Shown here: positions 54,046 to 62,457 of the stretch, one piece after another | How positions within the stretch are numbered: position 1 is the stretch's first letter | How the letters are laid out: the number at the start of each line of letters is the position of its first letter | NCBI RefSeq assembly: GCF_025397915.1 | Contig: NZ_JALIDZ010000003.1 | Location: 382,501-446,500 of the forward strand | DNA from: Microbaculum marinisediminis | GTDB taxonomy: Bacteria > Pseudomonadota > Alphaproteobacteria > Rhizobiales > Tepidamorphaceae | DNA length: 64,000 nucleotides | Reading direction: 5' to 3' | Program-made: the position numbers and the translations under genes | Notes under the pieces: generated by a model | The model's database searches: none | Seen by the model: the letters and a program-made list of their open reading frames with translations, nothing else | Told to the model about the DNA's origin: nothing

Positions 54046-54480
54046 TCAGAGCAGCCCCAGCGTTATCGCCGCCAGGGCGCAATAGCGTCCGGCCTTGGCG
54101 ATCGTCACCAGCAGCAGGAAGCTCCATAACGGCTCGCGCAACACGCCCGCGGCCACGGTGAGGGCATCGCCGCCGACGGGCGCCCAGCTCAGAAGCAGGC
54201 TCCAGCGGCCCCATCTGCTGTACCAGCCGGAGGCCCGGTCCAGCGCCGCGGCGGAGACGGGAAACCAGCGGCGGTCCCTGAACCGCTCCACCCCGCGTCC
54301 GAGCGCCCAGTTCACCACCGCTCCGAGGGTGTTGCCGAGGGTGGCCACGACGATCAGGAGGACGACGGGATATCCGGCAAGCTGAAGCCCTACCAGCGCG
54401 GCCTCCGACTGCGCCGGCAGGATCGTGGCGGCGACGAAGGCCACGGCGAACAGCCCGGCCAGGGGGATCATATCCTCCAT
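54046..54480 (-). CDS. YqaA-like small membrane protein (VTT/DedA-related)
   Basis: A 144-residue protein with four hydrophobic segments. The conserved part is ILPAQSEAALVGLQLAGYPVVLLIVVATLGNTLGAVVNWALGRG, followed by WFPVSAAALDRASGWYSRWGRWSLLLSWAPVGGDALTVAAGVLR, the YqaA pattern with the P-x-GGD run. Related DedA/VTT proteins are lipid scramblases or flippases; YqaA has no known role. The ATG at 54480 (MEDMIPLAG) follows GTGGAAG. It is the first chromosomal gene beyond the island. The 262-bp spacer to the next gene holds nothing recognised. Confidence 0.75.
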   Translation of the reverse strand: MEDMIPLAGLFAVAFVAATILPAQSEAALVGLQLAGYPVVLLIVVATLGNTLGAVVNWALGRGVERFRDRRWFPVSAAALDRASGWYSRWGRWSLLLSWAPVGGDALTVAAGVLREPLWSFLLLVTIAKAGRYCALAAITLGLL

Positions 54481-54742
54481 GCTTCCACTCAGCGCCTGCG
54501 AGGCCAAACAAGGGGCATGTCGCCGATCGGGGTGAGCTGCTCGCGCTGGACAGTCTCGACGGTGGCCAGACGCAAGGCGTCAGCGTCCTTAGGCTTCGAG
54601 CGCGCGTCCGTCAAACGGCGGCTGCCGCCGAACGTTTCGGGTCAGTGGATGGCGTCGGACCGAGACTGTCCGGTGAACGCCGGGAGCGTACCGCCCCGGA
54701 CTGCGTGAGCATCCCGGGGTGGCCAGACTTGGGGCTGCCGTC

Positions 54743-55831
54743 CTACTTGAACTCGGACGAAATGTCCTCGAACGACTGCGACCACTTCTTCGAGTCGATA
54801 TGAACAACCTTGCCGTCCGCGGCCGCTAGCGCCGCCTTGACATCCACCACGCGAAGGTTCTGGGCGTCGTAGGTCTTGACGGTCCAGGTTCCGTTGGTCA
54901 GGTCGGCGACGGCCGTCCATTGCGTGTAGTCGGGAGCAACCTTGCCGCTTTCCTCACCGCGTACCGCACCGTAAGGAATGTCGAAGTTGTTGAGGATGTG
55001 AAAGGCCTGCTCCAGTACCTCGGCGCCCGTCTCGACCGGGATGGCCGACTGGGAAAACACCGCGGCGCGCACAAATCGCGAGGGTGGCGTGAAGTCACCC
55101 GGCAGTCCGTGCATGCCGGCGCCCTGGCCGGCCGCCTGCAGTTCGACGCCATCCAGCTTGACCGGCGGAACGTTGACGGTCGACAGGTTGACGAAGTTGG
55201 AGAGGTTCGTCATGTGCCAGTCGTAGGTGGGCGAGTTGGTGATGACGCCGAGCGGCGCGTCGAAAATCTTGAGGGTCTTGTCGGTCGGCTCGATGACGAT
55301 GGCATTGCCGGTCTTGTCGACAACGCGGACGTGCATCGGGATGACCTCTCCCATCTGCTCGAACTCGGCGGCCACCAGCACGATGTCGTCAAAGTGTGCC
55401 TTCACCTCGTCGATCGTGGCGAAGTTGGCGAGCAACCATGTGGCGTACTGCTGTGGCGCGAGCGCCTTGGCGCGGTTGTCATCGCCCAGGTCAGGGTAGC
55501 TTGCATATCCGGGGAAGTAGAACAGCCCGACATAAAGGCCTTCCTCGTTGATCGCGTCAACGAAGTTGGTCGTGTCGTAGGCGGTCATGCCGGTGATGCC
55601 GTACTTCGTCTCATAGGTCAGGCCGCCAGAGTCCGCCGGCAGCTCGGGCTTGATCTGTGTCCCGCTCGGAACGGCGGTGACGTACCAGTCGACCAGCGTA
55701 CCGAACTCCAAAGTCCGTCCGGCAACTTCCGTACCATCCTTCGCGGTCAACTTGATCCCGGTGCAGGCGTTGGCAACGGGGGCAAGAGCAAGCGAACCTG
55801 CGAGAACTAAGGCTGTAAGGGATCGAAACAT
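54743..55831 (-). CDS. Secreted Ntn hydrolase, choloylglycine hydrolase/penicillin V acylase family
   Basis: A 362-residue linear amide C-N hydrolase. The signal peptide is FRSLTALVLAGSLALAPVANA; cleavage directly exposes the N-terminal catalytic Cys of CTGIKLTAKDGTEVAGRTLEFG. Other family landmarks are YGITGMTAYDTTNFVDAINEEGL and VITNSPTYDWHMTNLSNFV, where the Asn help to form the oxyanion pocket. The enzyme cuts an amide bond of bile-salt-like or N-acyl substrates such as acylhomoserine lactones in the periplasm. The substrate cannot be read. The ATG at 55831 begins the signal peptide. Confidence 0.85.
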   Translation of the reverse strand: MFRSLTALVLAGSLALAPVANACTGIKLTAKDGTEVAGRTLEFGTLVDWYVTAVPSGTQIKPELPADSGGLTYETKYGITGMTAYDTTNFVDAINEEGLYVGLFYFPGYASYPDLGDDNRAKALAPQQYATWLLANFATIDEVKAHFDDIVLVAAEFEQMGEVIPMHVRVVDKTGNAIVIEPTDKTLKIFDAPLGVITNSPTYDWHMTNLSNFVNLSTVNVPPVKLDGVELQAAGQGAGMHGLPGDFTPPSRFVRAAVFSQSAIPVETGAEVLEQAFHILNNFDIPYGAVRGEESGKVAPDYTQWTAVADLTNGTWTVKTYDAQNLRVVDVKAALAAADGKVVHIDSKKWSQSFEDISSEFK

Positions 55832-56164
55832 GAAGGCTCCTGTCTTGTGTCCAGTCCGCTCCGGCGAAGCGATTGGGACGCGGCTTCTCGGGCCTGCGTT
55901 CCGCCGCAGGGATCGTTCGCCCCATGCCGGCGGCGCAAAAAAGCGATTACACACAGGACGTTAATGAAATGTGCGGCGGGTTGTGCGGCGCTTGCTTTAC
56001 CCTTAAGCACGACCGGCTCGTTGCGGAGCAGGGGATAGCCCTCGACGTGAAGGACGTCGGTGTTCTTCATTGGCGAATGGCCCCTTACGCATTCCGTCTG
56101 ATCGTTCCTGGTGATAGTCGCATCAGGCGTATCGGCATCGAATTTCACACGCCCCGGAGACATC
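55832..56164. other. 333-bp divergent spacer, no gene recognised
   Basis: The stretch between the Ntn hydrolase start and the amidase start holds open frames on both strands (for example 55930-56160), but none has a ribosome site and a recognisable family. It should carry two divergent promoters; no convincing operator is visible. I cannot exclude a short gene. Confidence 0.4.
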
Positions 56165-57382
56165 ATGCCCCAGTCATCCCCCGTCGATCCGTCCGGCTCG
56201 CTCGTCGCGCGGCTGGACCTCCCGCCGCTGGGAACCGGGCCGCTTGACGGCACAACGTTCACCGTCAAGGACAACATCGACATCGCGGGGCACAGAACCT
56301 CCTATGGCAGCCCGGCCTGGCGCGACGCGCATCCGGCCCCGACGCACAATGCGCTGTGCGTCGACCAGATGCTCGCCGCGGGCGCGCGCTGCGTGGGCAA
56401 GGTCGTGGCGGACGAGTTCACCTACAGCCTCGACGGCGAGAGCCCGTTCTTCGGAACGCCGCGCAATGCAAAGGCCGCGGACCGAATTCCCGGCGGATCG
56501 TCGAGCGGGTCGGCGGCCTCCGTCGCCAACGGCCTCGCGGATTTTTCGATCGGGACGGATTCGGGCGGATCCGTCCGCGTGCCCGCGAGCCTCTGCGGGC
56601 TCTGGGGCATGCGGCCCTCGCTGCATCGCATCTCCGAGGCCGGGGTGCTGCCCTTCATGCCGAGCGTGAGCACCGTAGGCGTTCTGGCCGACGGCTTCGC
56701 GCATCTCGAAGCAGCGATCCGGGTCGCCCTGCGCAGCGGGCCGACGCCGCAGGCTCCCCTGCAGCGGATTCTGGTGCTGAGCGATGCGCTCGAGATCGCC
56801 GATCAATCGGTGCGGAGCCAGACAGAGGCGGCACTGGAGGACATTGCGCGCCGAACGGGCCTCCCGCTGGAGCCGATCCGTTTCTCGCAGATTGTCGGAG
56901 AAGACGTCCCGCTCAGCGATTGCAACACACAGGCGCTGCGCATCATGCAGACGGCCGAGTTCCAGAGCACGGTGAGCAACTGGATCGAAGCCTGCACGCC
57001 GGAACTCGGCTTCCCCTTCTCCATGGCCTACGGCAATGTCCTGGCGTTCGACCGGATCGCCGCGCTGGACGGGTTGGCGCGCTGCGAGCGGCTCTTCGAG
57101 AGCATCAACGCCTGCCTTTCGCCCGGGACCGTGATCTGCTTTCCGACAACGCCGGTCATCGCGCCGCTGAAAGGCTCGCTCAACACGATGGACGCGGTGG
57201 TGGACTACTATGATCGCACGATGACGATTACCGCGTTTTCCGGCGTGGGCCGCCTGCCGGAAGTCTCCGTGCCGTTGCTGACGGTCGACGGGTGCCCCGT
57301 CGGCCTGTCCTTTGCGGCGGCGCACTATCAGGACGAGTTCCTGCTGCGCACCGTCAGCGAAATGACAGGGCAGCGTTCCTGA
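56165..57382 (+). CDS. Amidase signature family protein
   Basis: A 405-residue amidase. The Ser-cisSer-Lys triad can be placed at the Lys in FTVKDNIDIAGHRT, the cis-Ser in PGGSSSGSAASVANG and the nucleophile Ser in GTDSGGSVRVPASL. No signal peptide. The protein is short for the family (about 460 is usual) and resembles AtzF/hydrolase-type amidases of small amides or ureas. CGGAGA precedes the ATG at 56165. It is divergent from the Ntn hydrolase, another C-N hydrolase, but a link in pathway is only a guess. Confidence 0.87.
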   Translation: MPQSSPVDPSGSLVARLDLPPLGTGPLDGTTFTVKDNIDIAGHRTSYGSPAWRDAHPAPTHNALCVDQMLAAGARCVGKVVADEFTYSLDGESPFFGTPRNAKAADRIPGGSSSGSAASVANGLADFSIGTDSGGSVRVPASLCGLWGMRPSLHRISEAGVLPFMPSVSTVGVLADGFAHLEAAIRVALRSGPTPQAPLQRILVLSDALEIADQSVRSQTEAALEDIARRTGLPLEPIRFSQIVGEDVPLSDCNTQALRIMQTAEFQSTVSNWIEACTPELGFPFSMAYGNVLAFDRIAALDGLARCERLFESINACLSPGTVICFPTTPVIAPLKGSLNTMDAVVDYYDRTMTITAFSGVGRLPEVSVPLLTVDGCPVGLSFAAAHYQDEFLLRTVSEMTGQRS

Positions 57383-57581
57383 GCGTCCACCAAAGCGGGA
57401 TCAAAGGCTTCTCGCATAGGAGGCGGCGCTGAAACTCAGGGGCAATGCGGGGCGTCGTATCGCGTCCTGCCGAGAGCGTGTCGATATCCTCGCAGCAATC
57501 GACGCCGATCGGTGCTGATGCAGTTGGCCGTTTCCCGCACAAGGCCCCGCCCGACCGTGTCGAGCGGGGCCGGCACGGACG

Positions 57582-58280
57582 TCAGCTTGCATATTCGTCG
57601 TGGAGCCTGACCCAGCTCATGGTGCCGGTCTCGTTGCGGCCCTTGGGCGCGAGGTCGAGCCAGTTGAAGGCACCTATGAGCAGCTCGGCGCCGCGGTGGT
57701 AGGTCGAATAGGTGTGGAAGATGTCGCCGGTCTCGCCCGTCGCGAAGACGCTGACCCCGAACATGTCCGGCGAATTCGCGATGGTCGTCCTGCCGAAGTT
57801 GTAGAGCGCGCGGCCGGCGGCGCGGTCTTCCGGTGTGAACGACACGCTGAAATCGTAGTTGAAGTCGCAGTGTTGCGAGGACACCCAGGTGGCGGCCCAG
57901 CCCATCCGGCGTTTCACCTCTGCGATGTGACCGATCGGTGCGCGGGCGACCGCGGCGAAGGCGAGGTCCGCGTGCTCGAAGTGCTGCCGCGCCGTATCGA
58001 CATGGTCCATGATAAAGGCGCAGCCCGAGCAGACGTGGGGCGAGCCTGGCGTCAGCATGAAATGGTAGATGGCGAGCTGGCTGCGGCCGTCGAACAGGTC
58101 TGCCAACGGAACCGGGCCTTCGAGGCCCTCGAAGACATACTCTTTCTCGATCTTGACCCAGGGCAGCTGCCTGCGCTCGGCGCGCAGCGCGTCGAGCGCG
58201 TGGGTCATGTCGAGCTCCTTCTCCAGGAGCGACTTGCGGGCCGCGAGCCATTCCTCGCGCGAAACAACCGAATGTTTCAT
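57582..58280 (-). CDS. DUF899 thioredoxin-fold protein
   Basis: A 232-residue DUF899 protein. The N-terminal helix (SREEWLAARKSLLEKELDMTH) is followed by the thioredoxin-like fold with LFDGRSQLAIYHFMLTPG and a CSGC active-site-like pair, then GWAATWVSSQHCDFNYDFSVSF and SVFATGETGDIFHTYSTYHRG. These are all family landmarks. DUF899 proteins are thioredoxin-superfamily members of unknown substrate. It lies 4 bp after a small membrane protein gene, and a large regulator is divergent from them. GGGATC precedes the ATG at 58280. Confidence 0.85.
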   Translation of the reverse strand: MKHSVVSREEWLAARKSLLEKELDMTHALDALRAERRQLPWVKIEKEYVFEGLEGPVPLADLFDGRSQLAIYHFMLTPGSPHVCSGCAFIMDHVDTARQHFEHADLAFAAVARAPIGHIAEVKRRMGWAATWVSSQHCDFNYDFSVSFTPEDRAAGRALYNFGRTTIANSPDMFGVSVFATGETGDIFHTYSTYHRGAELLIGAFNWLDLAPKGRNETGTMSWVRLHDEYAS

Positions 58281-58284
58281 GGGA

Positions 58285-58572
58285 TCAGTCTCCTCTAATG
58301 TGGTCTTGGGGGCGTTGGCGCGAATGGCCTGAAGCAAGCCTCAGCCAGGGCGCCAGGTGAAAAAGGCTCATTAGCAGGTACATGACGACCATGCCGCCGA
58401 TCGGCAGCCGGGTTGGCGCGGAAAAACAGATCGACGCCTGGGACGCTGTGCTTGCTGAAACCCAGGCCATCAACGCGAAGGTCGGGGAGGCGGCAAGGCC
58501 GAGCAGGCCGGCGGCATCGCCAGCGTGCCGGACGCCGGCAACGCGTGTTTTCGCAATCGACCATGCGGTCAT
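58285..58572 (-). CDS. Small membrane protein upstream of the DUF899 gene
   Basis: A 95-residue protein with two hydrophobic stretches (ATGs follow CGGAGGAACGGA, a strong site): residues about 16-42 (DAAGLLGLAASPTFALMAWVS) and 57-76 (IGGMVVMYLLMSLFHLAPWL). Small membrane proteins of this type accompany DUF899 genes elsewhere, though I know no function. It is 4 bp from the DUF899 start, so the two are one operon. The end is basic and low-complexity. Confidence 0.6.
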   Translation of the reverse strand: MTAWSIAKTRVAGVRHAGDAAGLLGLAASPTFALMAWVSASTASQASICFSAPTRLPIGGMVVMYLLMSLFHLAPWLRLASGHSRQRPQDHIRGD

Positions 58573-58665
58573 TTCCGTTCCTCCGATCCTCTAGCCGGTG
58601 CCGTATAGTCAGGGTGTAGGGCAGGCGGGGAACCGTGCGGGAGTTACAAGTGTGACGGGAATTGA

Positions 58666-59886
58666 ATGGACTCCCTGATCGTGGCTGCGGCGCGCGCGCT
58701 TTCGCTGGGCGATCCGCTGGCCGCGCTGAAGCGGGTCGGCCTGCGTGAGGATGCCCCGTCGCTTGCCCTGCGCGGCATCGCGATGGCACAGCTCGGAGAT
58801 GTCGCGCGCGCCAGGGCGCTGTTGCGGAGCGCCGCGCGTGCTTTCGGATCGAGGGAGCCCGTGGCCCGCGCGCGCTGCGTCGTCGCGGAGGCCGAGATCG
58901 CGCTGGTCTCGCGCGACCTCGGATGGGCCATGGACGCTCTCGACGGGGCGAGGGCGGTGCTGGAGGCATCGGGCGATCGCGTGAACGCCGCGCATGCCCG
59001 TTATCTCGGCGCGCGGCGGCTCTTGCTGATCGGCCAGCTCGACGAAGCCGAGCGACGGCTCGATGGTCTCGACGCCGGCGCGCTGCGGCCATCGTCCAGG
59101 GCCGGCTGCTGGCTCGTTGCCGCCGGCATCGCGATGCGCCGCGTGCGGACGAAACCGGCGCGGGCCGCGCTGGACCGGGCCGCGCGGGCCGCGCGCGAAG
59201 CGGGGATCCCCGCGCTGATCGCCGAGGTGGAGCGGACCGTACGCGCCTTCGAGGCGCCTGCCGCCCGCCTCGTCTCGCGGGACAGAGAACGCCTGCTCGG
59301 GCTGGGCGCGGTCGAGGCTCTGCTGGCGTCGGACGCGCTCATCGTCGATGCGTGCCGCAACGTGGCCCGGCGGGGTTCGGACCGCGTATCGCTCGCCAGC
59401 CGCCCCGTCCTGTTCGCGCTTCTTCGCGCCCTGGCTGAGGCCTGGCCCGGCGATGCTCCGCGCGAAACGCTGCTGCGGCGTGCCTTCGGCGCCCGGCACG
59501 CCGACGACTCCCATCGCGCGCGGCTCCGCGTCGAAATCGCCCGGCTCCGCGAGGAGATCGGACCGCTGGCCGGTTTGACCGCGACGAAGCGGGGCTTCGC
59601 GCTGCAACCGGTCGCGACGGAAACCGTCGCCGTGCTGGCGCCGCCCGTCGAGAGCGACCATGCGCAGGTGCTGGCCTTGCTGGCAGACGGGGAGGCGTGG
59701 TCGAGTTCCGCGCTGGCCCTGGCGCTCGGGGTGAGCCCGCGCACCGTGCAGCGTGCGCTCGACGCGTTGGCGGGTGCCGGCAAGGTGGAGTCGTTCGGCC
59801 GCGGGCGGGCGCGTCGCTGGACGGCACCGCAGATCCCCGGTTTCCCGACAAGTTTGTTGCTCCCGGCATCGACCTTCAACCGCTAG
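58666..59886 (+). CDS. TPR-like transcription regulator with winged-helix domains
   Basis: A 406-residue protein divergent from the DUF899 operon by 93 bp. Residues 1 to about 200 are Ala/Arg-rich helical repeats of TPR type. Residues about 225-310 look like a winged helix of the OmpR C-terminal class (SLASRPVLFALLRALAEAWP, LRVEIARLREEIGPL). A second HTH near 330-380 is SSSALALALGVSPRTVQRALDALAGAGKVESFG, a MarR/DeoR-like winged helix. No receiver is present. It should bind DNA and control the DUF899 operon in response to a ligand or partner, but I know no characterised relative. Confidence 0.65.
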   Translation: MDSLIVAAARALSLGDPLAALKRVGLREDAPSLALRGIAMAQLGDVARARALLRSAARAFGSREPVARARCVVAEAEIALVSRDLGWAMDALDGARAVLEASGDRVNAAHARYLGARRLLLIGQLDEAERRLDGLDAGALRPSSRAGCWLVAAGIAMRRVRTKPARAALDRAARAAREAGIPALIAEVERTVRAFEAPAARLVSRDRERLLGLGAVEALLASDALIVDACRNVARRGSDRVSLASRPVLFALLRALAEAWPGDAPRETLLRRAFGARHADDSHRARLRVEIARLREEIGPLAGLTATKRGFALQPVATETVAVLAPPVESDHAQVLALLADGEAWSSSALALALGVSPRTVQRALDALAGAGKVESFGRGRARRWTAPQIPGFPTSLLLPASTFNR

Positions 59887-59895
59887 ACTGGCGAC

Positions 59896-60546
59896 ATGAA
59901 AAAGATCGCGGCAGAAATTCTTCGTGAATACGGCCCCTTCCCCGGCGTCGACGGGGTGAACGGGGTCAGTTTCGATGGACGACGGGTCTGGTTCGCCAGC
60001 GGAGACACGCTGAGCGCCTTCGATCCGGACAGTGGAGAAACGCTGAGGACGCTCGACGTCGCCTCAGATGCCGGGACGGCATTCGATGGCACGTACCTGT
60101 ACCAGATCGCGGACGCCGTCATCCGGAAGATCGACCCGGAGACGGGCGACATCCTCCATACGATCCCGGCCCCCGGAAACGGCGGAGATTCCGGGCTTGC
60201 CTGGGCGGAGGGGACGCTTTGGGTCGGCGAACACCGCAGCTGCCGGATCCATCAGGTCGATCCGGACACGGGAGAGATCCTGCGCTCCATCGAATCCGAC
60301 CGGTTTGTCACCGGCGTCACCTGGGTGGACGGCGAGCTTTGGCACGGCACCTGGCAGGACAACGAGAGCGATATCCGCCGTATCGACCCGCGGACGGGCG
60401 AGGTGCTCCTGAGCGTCGAGATGCCTTCCGGAGACGGCGTCTCCGGCCTCGAATCCGATGGCGGCGACCGCTTTTTCTGCGGTGGCGGCGACCGCGCAAT
60501 AGTGAGAGCGGTCAGCAGGCCGCGAACGGCCGACGCGGAACGCTGA
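59896..60546 (+). CDS. Small beta-propeller protein, glutaminyl cyclase / PQQ-like fold
   Basis: A 216-residue protein built of repeated blades: VNGVSFDGRRVWFASGDTLSAFDPDSGETLRTL, DGTYLYQIADAVIRKIDPETGDILHTI, GLAWAEGTLWVGEHRSCRIHQVDPDTGEILRSI and GVTWVDGELWHGTW. About five blades are visible; a complete propeller would need one or two more, perhaps by dimerisation. No signal peptide. The pattern resembles glutaminyl cyclotransferase-like or Vgb-like propellers; active-site residues are not clear. It is 9 bp after the regulator and probably in its operon. Confidence 0.6.
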   Translation: MKKIAAEILREYGPFPGVDGVNGVSFDGRRVWFASGDTLSAFDPDSGETLRTLDVASDAGTAFDGTYLYQIADAVIRKIDPETGDILHTIPAPGNGGDSGLAWAEGTLWVGEHRSCRIHQVDPDTGEILRSIESDRFVTGVTWVDGELWHGTWQDNESDIRRIDPRTGEVLLSVEMPSGDGVSGLESDGGDRFFCGGGDRAIVRAVSRPRTADAER

Positions 60547-60992
60547 CCGCGAGGCCGATCCCTCCCGTCGCGGGTTCTGGGATGAGGGGGGCGGTGACGG
60601 CGACCGGCGCCGGGAAAGGAGTGCCTCACACGAGCGGGGCTCAGTTCGCCGGACACACTGTCGCGACCGCGTGCACCGCCGCGAGGAGGAACAGCGGCAG
60701 GAGGAGGGTGATCCCCGCACGGCGATCACCGCAGGGAAATCGCAGTGCCGAAAGGGCCCGCATATTGGGCATGCCAAGTTGCTTCAGTCCGTCCGTAGAG
60801 GCGACGCGATTGAGAGAATTTGACGAACACGCCTGGGATCCCGGTGTTCAATATCCGCTTGCCACCCTCCTATGTGCCGCTGAGGTATCGACAGGGGCGC
60901 CGCAAGAGCCTAGTCCTGGATAACGAGTGGTGTATCCTATAGAAACGATTTCATAGATCGCCCTCCGTCTCGAGGCTTTCAACGAGGTTGGC
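60547..60992. other. 446-bp spacer, mostly noncoding
   Basis: No recognisable gene. A 43-codon minus-strand frame (60641-60772) with one hydrophobic segment (ITLLLPLFLLAAVHAVA) is the only candidate; it has no clear ribosome site. The right end holds the lacI promoter and operator at 60942. Confidence 0.4.
60942..60952. promoter_or_regulatory. Candidate LacI-family operator before lacI
   Basis: GAAACGATTTC, a dyad with the central CG common to LacI-family sites, inside the wider near-palindrome CTAT-A-GAAACGATTTC-ATAG. It lies 41 bp upstream of the GTG start. A related GAAACGTTTT lies at 62058, so the regulator may control both itself and the next operon. Confidence 0.5.
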
Positions 60993-62012
60993 GTGCAGGA
61001 TCAGAAACGGGTCACCCTCAAGGATGTTGCCCGGGAGACCGGGCTGGCACTTTCCACGGTCTCCAACGCCTTGGCGGGAAAGTCGCTCGTAAAGCCTGAA
61101 ACGCGCGCCTTCGTTCTGGCGACGGCGGAGCGTCTGGGCTATCGCGCCTCCATCGTGGCCCGTTCGTTGCGTGCGCAGCGAAGTTTCGCGTTCGGCGTCC
61201 TGATCGAAGACGTTGCCAACCCGTCCGCGGCCGCTTTTGTTCGCGGGGTCGAAGACGTGGCGATCGGGGCCGGCTATACGATCCTGCTCGGTAACACCGA
61301 CGGGGACCTGGAGCGCCAGGTCAATGCGATGCGAACGCTGATCGACCGCCAGGTCGACGGGCTTGTCCTGATTTCGCAGCACCTGGACGACGAAAGGGTC
61401 CGCAGCCTCTTATCGAAGGTTCCCGCCGTTCTGGTCCAGAGACGCGATGCGCGGGTCGCGCTGGACTATGTCGGCTCGGATAATGCCAGCGGCTTGAACG
61501 AGGCGCTGCGTTACGTCTGGCGGATAGGGCACCGGCGCGTGGGTTTCGTGACCGGCCCTCTCAAGTCGAGTTCTGCGCAGGAGCGCCTGGCCGCATTTCG
61601 CGCCACGGCCGCCGAGCTCGGCTTCACGGACCCCGAATCGCTGATCTTCGAGGGTCGCTACAGCTTCGAGACGGGACTGGCGGCTGCCGGATTCTTCTCG
61701 AGTCTTCCCGATATGCCCAGTTGCATATTCGGTAGCAACGATCTGAATGCTCTCGGCCTTATTCAGGGGCTTTCGGAGCGTGGAATCCGGGTGCCGCGCG
61801 ATGTCTCCGTGGTGGGGCTCGACGATATCGAACTGGCGGCTATCAAGGCGATTGATCTCACCACGATCCGCCTTGAGAAACGGGCGATCGGCGCGGCGGC
61901 GGCCGGGCTTCTCCTGAAGCGCATAGACGACCCGGATCAGCCGATGCAGACGCTTATCCTGCCCACGCGGCTGGTCGTCCGCGGTACGACCGCACCGGTC
62001 GATCCCTCCTGA
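60993..62012 (+). CDS. LacI-family transcriptional regulator
   Basis: A 339-residue LacI-type repressor. The HTH and hinge is VTLKDVARETGLALSTVSNALAGKSLVKPETRAFVLATAERLGYRAS. The sugar-binding domain follows with FAFGVLIEDVANPSAAAFVRGV, IFGSNDLNALGLIQGLSERGIRVPRDVSVVGLDD and the end DPDQPMQTLILPTRLVVRGTTAP, all standard landmarks. The start is GTG at 60993 with GAGG upstream. It faces the downstream TPP enzyme in the same direction, and probably regulates it. Confidence 0.92.
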   Translation: MQDQKRVTLKDVARETGLALSTVSNALAGKSLVKPETRAFVLATAERLGYRASIVARSLRAQRSFAFGVLIEDVANPSAAAFVRGVEDVAIGAGYTILLGNTDGDLERQVNAMRTLIDRQVDGLVLISQHLDDERVRSLLSKVPAVLVQRRDARVALDYVGSDNASGLNEALRYVWRIGHRRVGFVTGPLKSSSAQERLAAFRATAAELGFTDPESLIFEGRYSFETGLAAAGFFSSLPDMPSCIFGSNDLNALGLIQGLSERGIRVPRDVSVVGLDDIELAAIKAIDLTTIRLEKRAIGAAAAGLLLKRIDDPDQPMQTLILPTRLVVRGTTAPVDPS

Positions 62013-62057
62013 TACGCCGTATTGACTTCCCCGCTCGTCTCCATATAACTCGAAATC

Positions 62058-62067
62058 GAAACGTTTT
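62058..62067. promoter_or_regulatory. Candidate LacI-family operator before the TPP-enzyme gene
   Basis: GAAACGTTTT, near the core of the site at 60942 (GAAACGATTTC). It lies 46 bp after the lacI stop and about 400 bp before the TPP-enzyme start, in the 441-bp spacer. Confidence 0.45.
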
Positions 62068-62151
62068 TATTTGGCCATCGAATGGCTGTGTCGGCGGCCG
62101 TCGCCGTGCCTGAGAATGCCGTCGGAGAGCGGCTGGCGCCGGGAGGAAATC

Positions 62152-62361
62152 ATGAAGACGACATTTGCATCCGCACGGTTGCCGTCTCGCATGCGCGTCG
62201 CCCGCAGGCGCGTTGACGGGTGCCCTTTGTGGGTGGTCGAGCGCATGCCGGTCCCAATCACAGCACGCTGCGTTGCCTCGGTACTGCGCGATCAGGTGGT
62301 CTCCCGCCGCGACCGCCTCGCTGCGGACGCTGTGTCCGCTATCCCAAACCCGACCCACTGA
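62152..62361 (+). CDS. Short open frame with a strong ribosome site, possible gene remnant
   Basis: The ATG at 62152 follows GGGAGGAAATC, one of the best ribosome sites in this part of the window, and a 69-residue frame begins MKTTFASARLPSRMRVARRR. The product is basic, with no recognised family, and resembles random GC-rich sequence after the first residues. It may be a gene truncated by deletion, of which only the start remains, or a short leader. Confidence 0.25.
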   Translation: MKTTFASARLPSRMRVARRRVDGCPLWVVERMPVPITARCVASVLRDQVVSRRDRLAADAVSAIPNPTH

Positions 62362-62367
62362 AGCGTC

Positions 62368-62457
62368 ATGGCTGATCCGCGAAAACGTCGATCCGTGACG
62401 CAATTTGTCTCTCAGGCCATGAACGTCGACGGCCCAAAAATCGGAGTGATGAAATGA
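62368..62457 (+). CDS. Possible 29-codon upstream open frame coupled to the TPP-enzyme gene
   Basis: A 29-residue frame (MADPRKRRSVTQFVSQAM...) ends in a TGA that overlaps the ATG of the next gene as ATGA. The TPP-enzyme has its own GGAG site, so coupling is not needed. There is no strong ribosome site for this frame, and it may be chance. Confidence 0.25.
   Translation: MADPRKRRSVTQFVSQAMNVDGPKIGVMK

Noticed and set aside
55873-56247. Open frames on both strands between the Ntn hydrolase and the amidase
   Set aside because: They overlap the amidase start or the hydrolase start, lack ribosome sites and match no family.
60641-60772. A 43-codon minus-strand frame with a hydrophobic segment
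   Set aside because: No ribosome site, no family, and convergent with nothing; kept only as a remark in the spacer entry.
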